Below, one piece after another: positions 29,927 through 40,261 of a stretch of 64,000 nt of DNA. The notes under the pieces are model-generated. The model had not been told where the DNA came from. It did not search any database and saw nothing but the letters and a program-made list of their open reading frames with translations. Origin of the DNA: Larimichthys crocea (Eukaryota > Chordata > Actinopteri > Sciaenidae); assembly GCF_000972845.2 (NCBI RefSeq), contig NC_040016.1, forward strand, positions 3,244,701 to 3,308,700. Direction: 5' to 3'. The number at the start of each line of letters is the position of its first letter. The first letter of the stretch is position 1. A program made the position numbers and the translations under genes.

Positions 29927-32900
29927 ATGAGCACTCTGAACCAGCAGTATGAGGAGAAGGTGCGTCCCTGCATTGATCTCATTGACTCTCTTCGCTCTCT
30001 GGGTGTGGAGAAGGACTTGGCGCTGCCTGCTATAGCCGTGATTGGAGACCAAAGTTCGGGGAAGAGCTCCGTGTTAGAGGCGCTGTCTGGGGTGGCTCTG
30101 CCAAGAGGAAGTGGTAAGTTACAGTCACTGAGAAAATTAAGCTGTCTAGCTATCTTACAAGAGGCAATTGAAAACTTTTGAAAAAATTAAAAATAAAATG
30201 CATACAAGGAAATATAAAAGAAAGTAACTAGAAATATAGTTAGTGTGAAGTTGCTGTGAAATCATATTATTGCATATTACTAAAATAGTAACCACTAAGA
30301 CCATCATTATCCGATCATATTTAATAATCATTTAATAACATTTAAAGCATTGTAAAGTTGATTATATGATATGAGCATTCGTTTAGAGTTATGTTTTTGG
30401 TCACCCAACCAAGAGTTTTGTATTCCTTTAGCTTTCAGTTCTGTTTTGTGGCTGTGAGCATGATTCACCTGGGGGGTGGAAATAGTTGAAAAGTCAAGGA
30501 CTGTTCTTAAAACAGGTAGAGCACCTGTCCTGCAGGTTTAGATCAAGGCACCATGCCAGTTGCCAGACAACAAACAATCGTTGGCTGTACTGCTGTCTTG
30601 CAAAGTTTCAATCTACTTTTTTCCCATTCAACATGATCAACTTGTCACCCATCAGCTCCACACTCTCATCCAAAAATTTGTCACTTTTGGCAAAAAAGAA
30701 AAACAGCATGGCGACTGGCAATATTGCCACTTTGCATTGCAACATGAGTATTCAAGACAATAATCCACAAAACAATGGGTGATATGTGTTTACACTTTAC
30801 AAAGTTACAAACAGTTGCAATGCAGGTTTCAGTTAGTGGTCTGAGCTTGTCTGCCCTGCAAGCTTAAATTTTAGCTCATCATTCTTCTCCTCAGAGTGAG
30901 TGTGCTCAGTAGCTCTCAAGAGCATAAACTAATATGACTTGGGCTCAAGGTACTGAACAAGCCCTTTGAATCCTTCACCTGGTACCACACTGACTGACAG
31001 AATATCGGTCTCGGAGGAGAGTACTTCACACTTTCTCTCCTGGCATGTGATCTTTGGCTTTGAGCCATCCTTGGATATGTCAGACAGTTGCTTGTTGTTA
31101 ATGCAGAGCATAGTGCAATACTACTACGTTAGAATAGCACGGTTTACATTTGACTTTGTTGCCTTTCTGAAACTGTTCCACACCGAGCTTCGTTTTGTGC
31201 TAGTCCTATCTTCGTTCAGACTACTAGCTACCAAAGCTGTTAGCAGACTGTGTATACAGACCAACCTTTAGAAAGACATGCTTAACTGGTCAAAAATATT
31301 CGGACACATAACTATTTTGTAATATTTAGAGCAGCTGCTGCCCTGCCTTGCTGTCCAGTGTCAAGTGCTGCCCTCTGTTTCTGTGCTTCCATCACAGTTT
31401 CATGCCCTTCACCTTCATGCTCTACCCAGACGCCATCCCTCACCTAAACCAAGTAGAGTATTGCCAACATGTGAGAACATGTCTGACACAGACAATCTCC
31501 TGTTGTCCGCTGCTTACTACTATCAGATGAGAATTAGTGGTGTGCCTGTCACGAACATTTCATTCAATATGAACTAATCTTTCATATAACCCGGGAGTAA
31601 TGAGTCATCTCAGTGAGTGATCCGTTCACTTCCATGCAGTACATTGCCTCACCACAAGTCAGCTGCATGGCCGCTCAGGTTGTGTGAGGAGCAGTACACA
31701 CAGCAGTACGTTTAAACAGATTGTTCTTTCGTTCACTTGTCATGTTTACATGAGCTGCTAGAGGGCTACAACGTTGCACTAGTGAATGAACGAAATGAAC
31801 AAAATGACTCATAAAAAGATTAGTTCATTTTACCGTCCGAGAGTAAGAGATTAAAGTCACTTAAAAAACTTCCCAACACTACTGAGAATTGGTTGTTTGT
31901 TGAAGTTTTTTGTGTCATTAATTGGTTTTCTCTACCAGCGACTAGCAACCAATTCCAATCTCTGCAGTTTGCAGATTTTTGGTCAGACCTTGTGGTTGAC
32001 AGTGCACATTTGATGACTTGATTGTTCATTGGGTGGGAGGATTGCCTGAACAGGTGTACATGTAGAGCCACTCTACAAAAATGTTCCTGTTTACATTTGG
32101 GTCGTCAATTTGGCCAAAAAAATATTGGTCATTGGACACTGGTGTCAGGCTTCTAAAGTATATTTATTATGGAGGGGGGACACATTTGGAAGATGTAATA
32201 TTTATCTCACTTTTATACAGGTGGTACCTATGCTATTTGAGACCCTGAAAGCCTACTGGTCTTCATAATAATTTCCCCCTCTCTAATCATTCACTCTTTG
32301 TAATTAAGGCATTGTGACAAGATGTCCTCTCGAACTGAAGATGAAGAGAAAGAAAGAAGGAGAGGAGTGGTATGGAAAGATAAGCTACCAGGACTATGAG
32401 GAAGAGATAGAAGTCCCTGCAGATGTGGAGAAAAAGATCAGAGAAGGTACAGTATACAGCATTCCTAAATATACAAGTATTGATGGCTTCTGATTTTTTT
32501 AGGTTTTAGTAATCAGCACTTCCATCCTTTGCAATCATCATATGGCATGTTATCTCTCTTTAGCTCAGGATAAAATGGCGGGAAGTGGGGTGGAAATCAG
32601 TGATGACTTGATCAGTCTGGAGATCGCCTCTCCTGATGTTCCAGACCTGACGCTCATTGACCTGCCTGGCATCGCCAGGGTGGCTGTTAAGGGACAACCA
32701 GAGAACATTGGAGACCAGGTATGATTGTTCACAAAGTTGATAGAAAGTTGTTCCAAGGAAATGTTTAAGTGGGGTCAAACCTGGGCCTGTGTTTCCCACC
32801 CCTACACAACATCTCATGAGTGACTTTCCATGTTGACCTTTCCACTAGCAAGACCCTCGGGCCATGAAAATGAAAATCTCTCACTTTTCTCACAACACTT

Positions 32901-35292
32901 TTATGCTTTTTCACAGGGTAACTAGTAAGGCTATAAACATTTAGCCCTGTAATATTCACTCATTATGTGAACAGAAATAACTTAAGTACTGTTGATATTT
33001 GCACAACTCATAACTTGATGTACAGTATGAATTTATACTTTTAGATAAAGAGACTCATACAGAAGTTCATCAAAAAACAAGAAACCATCAGCTTGGTGGT
33101 TGTTCCATCCAACGTGGACATAGCAACCACAGAGGCTTTGAAGATGGCACAGGAAGTGGATCCTGATGGAGAGAGGACTTTGGGTAAATCCAGCTGTTTT
33201 TAGAATAAAAAGGCCATTTGGAAAAGGTTATTTGACTTTCAGGTAGTCAACTGTCCATCTGTCCTTCTCTCTCTCAGGTATCTTGACCAAGCCTGATCTG
33301 GTGGACAAAGGAACAGAAGAGATGGTGGTTGACATTGTTCATAATGATGTCATCCACCTGAAGAAGGGCTACATGATCGTCAAGTGCAGGGGTCAGAAAG
33401 AGATCACAGAGAAGGTGTCTCTTCCTGAAGCAATAGAAAGAGAGAAAGCTTTCTTCAAAGATCATGCATATTTCCAGTAAGTAATTCTTTTTGGATAATG
33501 ACACCAAATATGTATGTGTCAAGGTGTTTGACAGGTCATGTAGCATGTACTCAGTAGCTTTTTATTCTTCCTGTAGCACCCTCTACAATGACGGTCATGC
33601 CACTGTTCCTAAACTGGCTGAAAAACTCACCCTTGAGTTAGTGCATCACATTGAGGTGAATGTTTCTTATTGCTTCACCTTGACATTGTATTGTATAAAC
33701 AATGACTAGTCACCTTATGCATTAAAGCTTTGACCATGTGATTTACAGAAATCTCTGCCACGACTGGAAGAGCAGATAGAAGAGAAACTAGAACAGACTC
33801 GTGCAGAGCTGGAGAGATATGGCAACGGACCCCCAACTGACCCAGCTGAGAGAGACTTCTTCCTCATTGATGTGAGCTCCCTCTCTCTACGTAACATTTA
33901 CCTGGCTATGAAGACCAATGCTCACCACTAATATGAATTTTTCTTTAAATATTTGTTAAATAAACATCCATAAATAACTATTGCAGAAAGTGACTGCATT
34001 CACTCAGGATGCCATCAGTCTGACCACAGGAGAAGAACTGAAGTGTGGAGAAAGACTCAATGTATTTTCTATACTCAGAAAAGAGTTTGGAAAGTGGAAT
34101 GCCCACCTGGACCGTTCAGGGGAAAAATGTAAGTGTATCATTTTGTTTTGGTCTACAGCTGTCCAACACCAGGACTCTGAAATTTAAATTTGTGTGTTAC
34201 AGTTAATCACTGGATTGAGAGAGAGGTGGAGGAATACGAAGAGAAGTATCGTGGAAGAGAACTGCCAGGGTTCATCAACTACAAGACATTTGAGTTGATG
34301 GTCAAGGAGCAGATCAAACAGCTGGAAGAACCAGCTGTCAAGAAACTCAAGGACCTTGGAGGTATATGATTGAATACATTACAGACTGAACATGCTTTTC
34401 TACTAAACTGCTCATAGCTGATGCATGTGCCCTATATGAATCTTCTGAATCTTTTTTTTTATTTCTGTTTCCTGCAGATGCTGTTAGAAAGGTGTTCATA
34501 CAGCTGGCCCAGAGTAGCTTCACTGGATTTCCTGTCCTCATGAAAACAGTCAAGGTAGCCATCTTCTAAGAGTTTGACATTGACATTGATGTGTTCATTT
34601 GTAAGCAAGTAAGGATTTTGCCTGTCAAAATTTAATTTGCATAATTTTTTGGTAGCATTGAGACTGACCACAATCTTATTTTCCAGGCAAAAATCGAATC
34701 CATCAAACAAGAAAAGGAGTCCACTGCTGAATCCATGCTGAGAACCCAGTTCAAGATGGAGCTGCTTGTTTACTCCCAGGACAGGACCTACAGCAGCAGT
34801 CTGAGTGACAGAAAGAGAGAAGAACAGCAGCGGGAGGTAGACTCAGACCAGGGAAGCGTCATATCAGATAATGAAGAAAGAAGTATTGTATACAGCACGG
34901 ATAACCATGCAACACTTCAGGAGCTGATGGTGCACCTTAAATCGTATTACAAAGTAAGTTTTAATTAAGAATTACAATTCCCAGACAAAAGCAATGATGA
35001 CAAGGTTAAGACAGAGTATATATATATATATATGGCGCTCATTAAACTTCTCTTTTTCTTCTTTTAGATTGCCAGCCAGCGTCTGGCGGACCAGATCCCC
35101 ATGGTGATCCGCTACCAGATGTTACAGCAGTCTGCCATCCAGCTGCAGAGGGAGATGATGCAGGTGCTTCAGGACAAGGAAAAGTCTGAGGTCTTGCTGA
35201 AGGAGGATTTTGACATTGGCAGCAAGAGAGCTGCTTTCCAGTGTCGTCTGGAACGCCTCATGAAGGCCCGTAGATTCCTGACAGAGTTCTAG
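29927..35292 (+). CDS. mx: Interferon-induced GTP-binding protein Mx (dynamin-like GTPase)
   Basis: Antiviral dynamin-family GTPase of 629 aa, within the usual fish Mx length. Coding exons: 29927-30113, 32309-32446, 32564-32718, 33045-33183, 33278-33476, 33577-33655, 33749-33871, 33987-34128, 34203-34361, 34478-34554, 34687-34953, 35068-35292 (stop TAG). GTPase motifs are intact: P-loop GDQSSGKS at 40-47, dynamin signature LPRGSGIVTR at 58-67, DLPG at 141-144 and TKPD at 210-213. The stalk follows, with the charged, disordered L4 loop near residues 507-540 and a helical C-terminus ending LTEF. The start ATG sits in TCACCATGA, just after a CAG acceptor at 29915, so a 5' UTR exon probably lies upstream. 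It is convergent with thoc7 and has a truncated tandem copy 3 kb upstream. Interferon control is inferred from IRF-like sites. Family function (GTP-dependent oligomers blocking virus replication) is established. There are no frameshifts or missing catalytic residues. Confidence 0.97.
30114..32308 (+). other. Mx first coding intron
   Basis: A 2.2-kb intron with no gene. It contains the bounded hAT-type element at 31535-31881. The remainder shows only short chance open frames. Confidence 0.75.
31535..31881. mobile_element. Short non-autonomous hAT-type element in Mx intron
   Basis: The left end is TAGTGGTGTGCC. The reverse complement of the right end is TAGTGTTGGGAAG, a common hAT terminus. 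Flanks ATGAGAAT (31527-31534) and CTGAGAAT (31882-31889) match at 7 of 8 positions and form a target duplication. The body contains inverted GAACGAA/TTCGTTC-type motifs and no coding frame. Confidence 0.6.
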
Positions 35293-35613
35293 AGGAGGTC
35301 AATGTCTGACAGTATGAGTCTAACTCTTTCATTTGTCTTTTCTTTTATTGAATGTCCTGAAATGTGTACCCCAAAAGGCATTAAGTAAAGCCACTGATTG
35401 CAACTTTAACTTCCTGGTATTTCACAAGAATACTGTACAACTCATATGCCTAGTTCAATTCCTACAGAATAACTATGTACATAAAAGCATGTACTTTGGC
35501 TCCCCCTTGTGGTTTTTACAAAGGAAATAGCTAAAAAAAATGGACAGGAAAAAGCAGGGGTAGATTCAGTCCAGAATTCCATCACTGATGAATGTATTTT
35601 TTTCTGATATTTG

Positions 35614-35619
35614 ATTAAA
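35614..35619 (+). terminator. mx: Mx polyadenylation signal (ATTAAA)
   Basis: ATTAAA 320 bp after the Mx stop codon, with no AATAAA nearer on this strand. It is the common variant signal and gives a 3' UTR of roughly 350 bp. Confidence 0.5.
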
Positions 35620-35820
35620 GCTTCTCTCTCAATCAATAACTAGTGTCCCTGTGCTATTTATATCAGTCTGATATATATGTCTTGCAATCAGTGGATTTAT
35701 ATCATGAAGTCCTTGTCAGCTTGAAAACCTCAGTCAGCCTCAGTTTAGTTAATTATTTCAAGGAAACAGAAAGCGAGTTATACAAATAAATAAGAACAAG
35801 CGAGACATGGACAAGTCGGC

Positions 35821-35826
35821 TTTATT
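35821..35826 (-). terminator. thoc7: thoc7 polyadenylation signal (AATAAA, minus strand)
   Basis: TTTATT on the plus strand reads AATAAA on the minus strand, 88 bp beyond the thoc7 stop. The Mx and thoc7 signals face each other about 200 bp apart. Confidence 0.65.
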
Positions 35827-35913
35827 CAAAAATACATAAAAAAGTATTCTTAGACAAAAAAAACAATCATTTAGAAGCAGTTCACATTTATTTTAATCAG
35901 GATCTCTACATGT

Positions 35914-38073
35914 TCATTCACCATTCTCTGCAGGGCTCTCTTGATTGTTGTCGTCATTGTCTGATTTCTCGTCATCTAGGAAAGATAAATATAATTAGCA
36001 AGGCATCGATGTCTCCACTTTTCTACACTTTACATATAAAAGTTTAAAGATTTAAAAGCACAAGAAATTCCTAACATGGCACCCAAAGTGCCCTTCACTT
36101 CACTGTTCACTCACTCTCAAGTGTCTGCTGCAGTTCCTGTATGGTACTGAGTAGCACATGGAACTGCTTCTTCCTCAACTCCAACTGCACAACAAAAAAA
36201 AAATTAATAAAACATTACTAATGTTCAAGTTTCAGGTTTATGTGTCATATGCAGGTTAACACAGGGTCAATAATACAATGAAATGCTAACTTGAATTATG
36301 ACTGACAATATTACAGGTTAGAACAGAAGAGATCAAAATGTTATTTGTACCTTTGCATCTACATTTTCTTTGATGTGAGACAGTTGCTGGAGTTCTTTGT
36401 CAAGTGCCTCCAACTGCCTGTAAGTGATCAAATCAAAGTTAAGGACATAATATGACTATCATGAAAGCCAACTGCTCCAATGCGTGAAGCAGAACTTAAC
36501 ATGTGGATGAAACACATCAGAAACTGACTTACTTTAGTGTTTCATGTCGGTCTGGGTGTTGCTGGATAACCTTAGCTAAAGCGTCATACTCTGGAAAGAA
36601 AATCACAATATGGATCAATACTGTAGGGTGTAAAAGGGTTATTTACTGTCGACACTACCTCTGAACAACAAAACTGACTCAAACGCTTTAAGAATGAATG
36701 AAGACATTCCACTAATTAACTTCTGACAAGGCACACGTGTTCATCGGAAACCATTCCAGGTGACCGCCTCATGAAGCTGAATGACAGAGTGTGTGAAAAT
36801 AAAAGTGTGGCTATGTTGAAGAATCTAAAAATATAAAACACATTTGCTCTGTTTACACTTTGTTTACCACATAATTCCATGTGTGTTATTTCATAGTTTT
36901 GATGTCTCCAGTGTTAAATTAGTTAGTAAATTAGTTTTTTTTAAATGTCTAACCCATTGATTGATACAGACTGATTGACAAATCGAATGATCGACTAACT
37001 GTTTTGGCACTATGTTACAAATGCTTAATTTTTGGGATTACTTCAAAATGGAGGGACTACACCTCTGATATTACGTTGAAAAAAAAACCCAGACAAGAAG
37101 TATATCTTCTGTAAACGATTACCTAAATCATAAAGACCTGAAAATATTCTTACCTTGGCGATTTTTCCGTATTCTCTTTGCCCTCTGAATTTCTTTTTTG
37201 CATTCTGCTATCTTCTCGTGTGCAGACGTGATGTTTTGTTCTGCAGTGCGTAGATAAGGTTTTTTATTTTTGGTAAAACAAACACATGCATTGTTTCATG
37301 ATGAATACGACAGTTTGGCTCCTCTAGTTACCACAAGGAAAGTGTGTCATGCATTATTATTTGACAACACCTTTCCTATCATATGAGTCAGCAACATGTA
37401 TGCATACTTTGGGGTTTGAATATTCATGGTCATGGTAAGTGTTCTTATTTCATACCTATGTTTGTGTAGATTGTCTCATAATTCTCCATTTCCCGAAGGT
37501 TCATGTCATAAACCATCAACGTCTTCCCCATGGAGAACTCACACTGGGCCAGTGTGCCTAACATCCTCTGATACTGCGTGAACCTGAACAGAAAAACAAA
37601 GACAGTTTATGACTCAAAGCAAGTTTTTTTGTTTTTAAACCACACTGTTATAGAAATTCTTGGTGACAAAGTCCAAAGCTGGGGTCCGCACAGCTGGCGT
37701 ACCATTCCTCCGCGGTCCCAGGCGAGTTGCACCATTTGGTGAAACTCTTTAGCAGCACATTTATGCGGCGGTCATCGCCAGCTCCGTCCCCGTCGATGAG
37801 AAGACGTTTCCGAATAACTTCATCTGAAAGCGGGAATCAAACACAGCAGGTGAGGTGCTACTGAGCTAACAGTTAGCTGCCTAACACGGCTACTGTGTAT
37901 TAGCAGTTTTGAAAGAAAGCCGCCTCTCTGTGTCAGACTGGCTCGTTTCTGGCAGTACAGCCTGGTACATGAGGATACTTTAGGAGCTCCAGCTCACGTT
38001 TCTACTCGTAGCTATTACCAGAGAGCTGAAATGATGAATTAAAAGGATACTTACCATCTGTAACAACGCTCAT
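35914..38073 (-). CDS. thoc7: THO complex subunit 7
   Basis: Subunit of the nuclear THO/TREX complex, which couples transcription and splicing to mRNA export. Coding exons in transcript order on the minus strand: 38073-38055, 37823-37703, 37583-37456, 37240-37154, 36590-36533, 36417-36351, 36184-36115 and 35975-35914 (stop TGA at 35916-35914). The total is 203 aa, against 204 in human. The N-terminus MSVVTDDEVIRKRLLIDGDG is nearly the human one, followed by KSFTKWCNS. Residues from about 60 to 185 form the long coiled coil that pairs with THOC5 in the complex (MNLREMENYE, HEKIAECKK, AKRIRKNRQEYDALAK, HPDRHETLK, LRRKQFHVLLSTI). The last exon is a short acidic tail. All introns are GT-AG on the minus strand and the phases close. 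It converges on Mx and lies head to head, 2-8 kb away, with the ATXN7 5' region. Confidence 0.97.
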
Positions 38074-38103
38074 GTCTGGAGCTAGCTGGATAAACTTTAT
38101 TGA

Positions 38104-38164
38104 ACAACCGGAAGTGGACAACTCCGCTGTCCCCGCCTCTGAAGACAGAAGACGGTGATTGGCT
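38104..38164 (-). promoter_or_regulatory. thoc7: thoc7 core promoter motifs
   Basis: Just upstream of the thoc7 start are an ETS-type site (ACCGGAAGTG, 38107-38116), a GC box (CCCCGCCTC, 38131-38139) and an inverted CCAAT box (ATTGG, 38158-38162). This TATA-less ETS/GC/CCAAT set is typical of housekeeping genes. The ETS site may be at or inside the 5' UTR. Confidence 0.65.
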
Positions 38165-39423
38165 ACAGGAGCGAGCACGTTTTTTTAAAAAAAAAGCTTT
38201 ATTTAAAAAAGTTGTAATTTGCTATTTAAACAATAAAAGATAAATACTACATTAACTTATGATTCAAAGACGATAAAAAGGAGAAGGGGAATAAGCATAC
38301 ACATGGATATTTTTATATATTTTAGACATACAGATTAAAAAACACAGGCTACTCATCAAAATAATAGCGACAGAGATATGAAGTAATGTGGTTTCTAGGT
38401 ATTTTGAAAGGGACCCAACATATAATTAAAAGTCATCAATAAAGTGTGTAAAATTTGGTTGCGTCCACTGTGGTGGTGTTTGTAGTGTATGTGATACCGA
38501 GTAATATTATCATATGTTATTTATCAGTTTATCCACCCATTCAAAAACAGGATTATCCTGCACAACAAGAGCACATGAGTGAAAGGTCATCATCTCCACT
38601 GATGCACATTTTCGAAGATCAAAGCTTTTTTTTAAACGGGTCTGTATTTGTGATAGTATTAAAACCAGTCTCTCTGATTTTAAGAACAGGAACACTAAAC
38701 CTGATTCACAATTCACAGGCAATTGAAATATCTTACAGAATTTATTCAAGTGAGCTTATTTATAATTCAGTATACATAAATATTCCCAGCTTGATGTCAT
38801 CGATCATGGTGAAGCTGCTTTAACTCACCAGAGTGTTTTTTTTTTTTACATGTTTATCTGATATATTTCTCATATTGCTATTTACATTGTTCATCATCTG
38901 TTTCACAATCTGTATGTCTGCATGTATTTTTTTTCAATCTTTATTGGCAATAACATTTGGTACAACGGCAGTTATTAACATACATACAAACAAACAACAG
39001 CCAGGGGGATTATTCAAATAAATACATTAAATAACAAGCACAAATTCTATATTTTAATAGCTCTCCTTTTGTCTGAGTCACAGATGCTTTGGATGTACTG
39101 TATTGCTTAGTCTCTCCTTGGAATGCTAGAAAACAGGGGTTTAAGTGACTGAATTTCGCCTTATGTATGTGATATTTCCCTAAGTTTATTATTAATTTTG
39201 TGATATACAGTTCTTTCTGTTTCCTGCTCCCTACATCGTGAACTCCAAAAAGCACATTGCTCACAGTTGAATCCCCTACATCGTGAACTCCAAAAAGCAC
39301 ATTGCTCACAGTTGAATCAAATTTTACTTCACTTCTATCACTTTGTAATTAAATATTTGTATGGAAGATTCCATATATGACAAACCATCAACCATATTAC
39401 ACCAGTACTGAACAAAATCAGAA
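38165..39423. other. Intergenic DNA upstream of thoc7
   Basis: AT-rich DNA with short chance open frames and A/T homopolymers. The only structure seen is a 45-bp direct duplication at 39231-39318. Confidence 0.6.
39231..39318. repeat. 45-bp tandem duplication (two copies)
   Basis: The unit beginning CTACATCGTGAACTCCAAAA and ending GCTCACAGTTGAAT occurs at 39231 and again at 39276, nearly identical. It is a recent local duplication with no recognised function. Confidence 0.9.
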
Positions 39424-39935
39424 TCATAATCAGAAATACTTTATTAATCCCCGCAGGGAAATTGTGTTCGTTACAGCAGCTCCCAAACGGTAAGTTAGAT
39501 AGTAGTAGTAGTAAGAAAAACATTTGAACACTATAGAGGTTGGATAGTAAAATCCCAAGAAAAACTATACTATATACTTATAAGATATCCATTTTAACAC
39601 TATATACACAGGTATAAATAACAGTTAAATAAAACCAGTAACAGTAAAATAAAAGCCAAGTAACAGTGAACTATGCAATATGTAAATCAAAAAACCTTAT
39701 AAAGATTATAACTGATTGTTTAAAGTGCAGTGTGCATGCGTGGAATATTGCACTTATTTATTGCACAAGCAAGTTCGATAGCTAGTCTGTTATTTTGAGG
39801 GAGGAGTTGTAGAGACTGATGCTCACAGGTAAGAAAGACTTCTTGTGTCTCTCTGTGGAGCATCTTGGTGCCAGCAGTCTCTGACTGAAGGCGCTCCTGG
39901 GTTTGTCCAGCACCTCATGGAGTGCTGACCTGATG
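39424..39935. mobile_element. LINE-like repeat fragment
   Basis: The left part ATACTTTATTAATCCCCGCAG with GGAAATTGTG, and the right part with ACTTCTTGTGTCTCTCTGTG followed by GGAGCATCTTGGTGCCAGCAG, are recognisable pieces of a very common teleost retrotransposon 3' region. No reverse transcriptase frame is present. Family name is not assigned. Confidence 0.6.
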
Positions 39936-40044
39936 AGCTTATTATTTTATTTTTATTTTAGATTTCACTGAGAAGCATATATGACCCACTGGTGTGAGAG
40001 TGGGGTCTAGCGGAGGACAAACTGGTTTTCCAGCTCCCCAGAGT

Positions 40045-40070
40045 GTGCGTGCGTGCGTGCGTGCGTGCGT
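40045..40070. repeat. (GTGC)n tetranucleotide repeat
   Basis: About six GTGC units. They give spurious HARTHART frames on the opposite strand. Confidence 0.9.
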
Positions 40071-40089
40071 CCTGGCGCAGTGACGTCTC

Positions 40090-40261
40090 TGTCCCAGAAT
40101 GCAGTCTGGTAAACAGACATGGAAGCACCAGGTGAAGACCTCCACAGAGGCTGAGCACTGCACTCGCTCTTTCCCACCGTCTTCTGTCCTCTTCGCCCAG
40201 TGCATCCAGTTGATTTACATCTGCCTGGTGTCACGTTTACGTCTACAGCATCCAGAGCCTT
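40090..40261 (+). other. Candidate ATXN7 5' non-coding exon
   Basis: A GC-richer stretch follows the LINE-like repeat and ends CAGAGCCTTG before a strong GTAAGAG donor at 40262. Further CpG-bearing sequence follows. The next coding exon of ATXN7 (45872) begins after a TTGTAG acceptor, so an upstream 5' UTR exon is needed, and this is the best candidate. Not proven without transcripts. Confidence 0.35.

Noticed and set aside
33472..33486. Mx exon 5 ending at CAG with a non-GT donor
   Set aside because: A canonical GTAAGT donor starts at 33477 and closes the phase with the next exon (CA plus C gives His).
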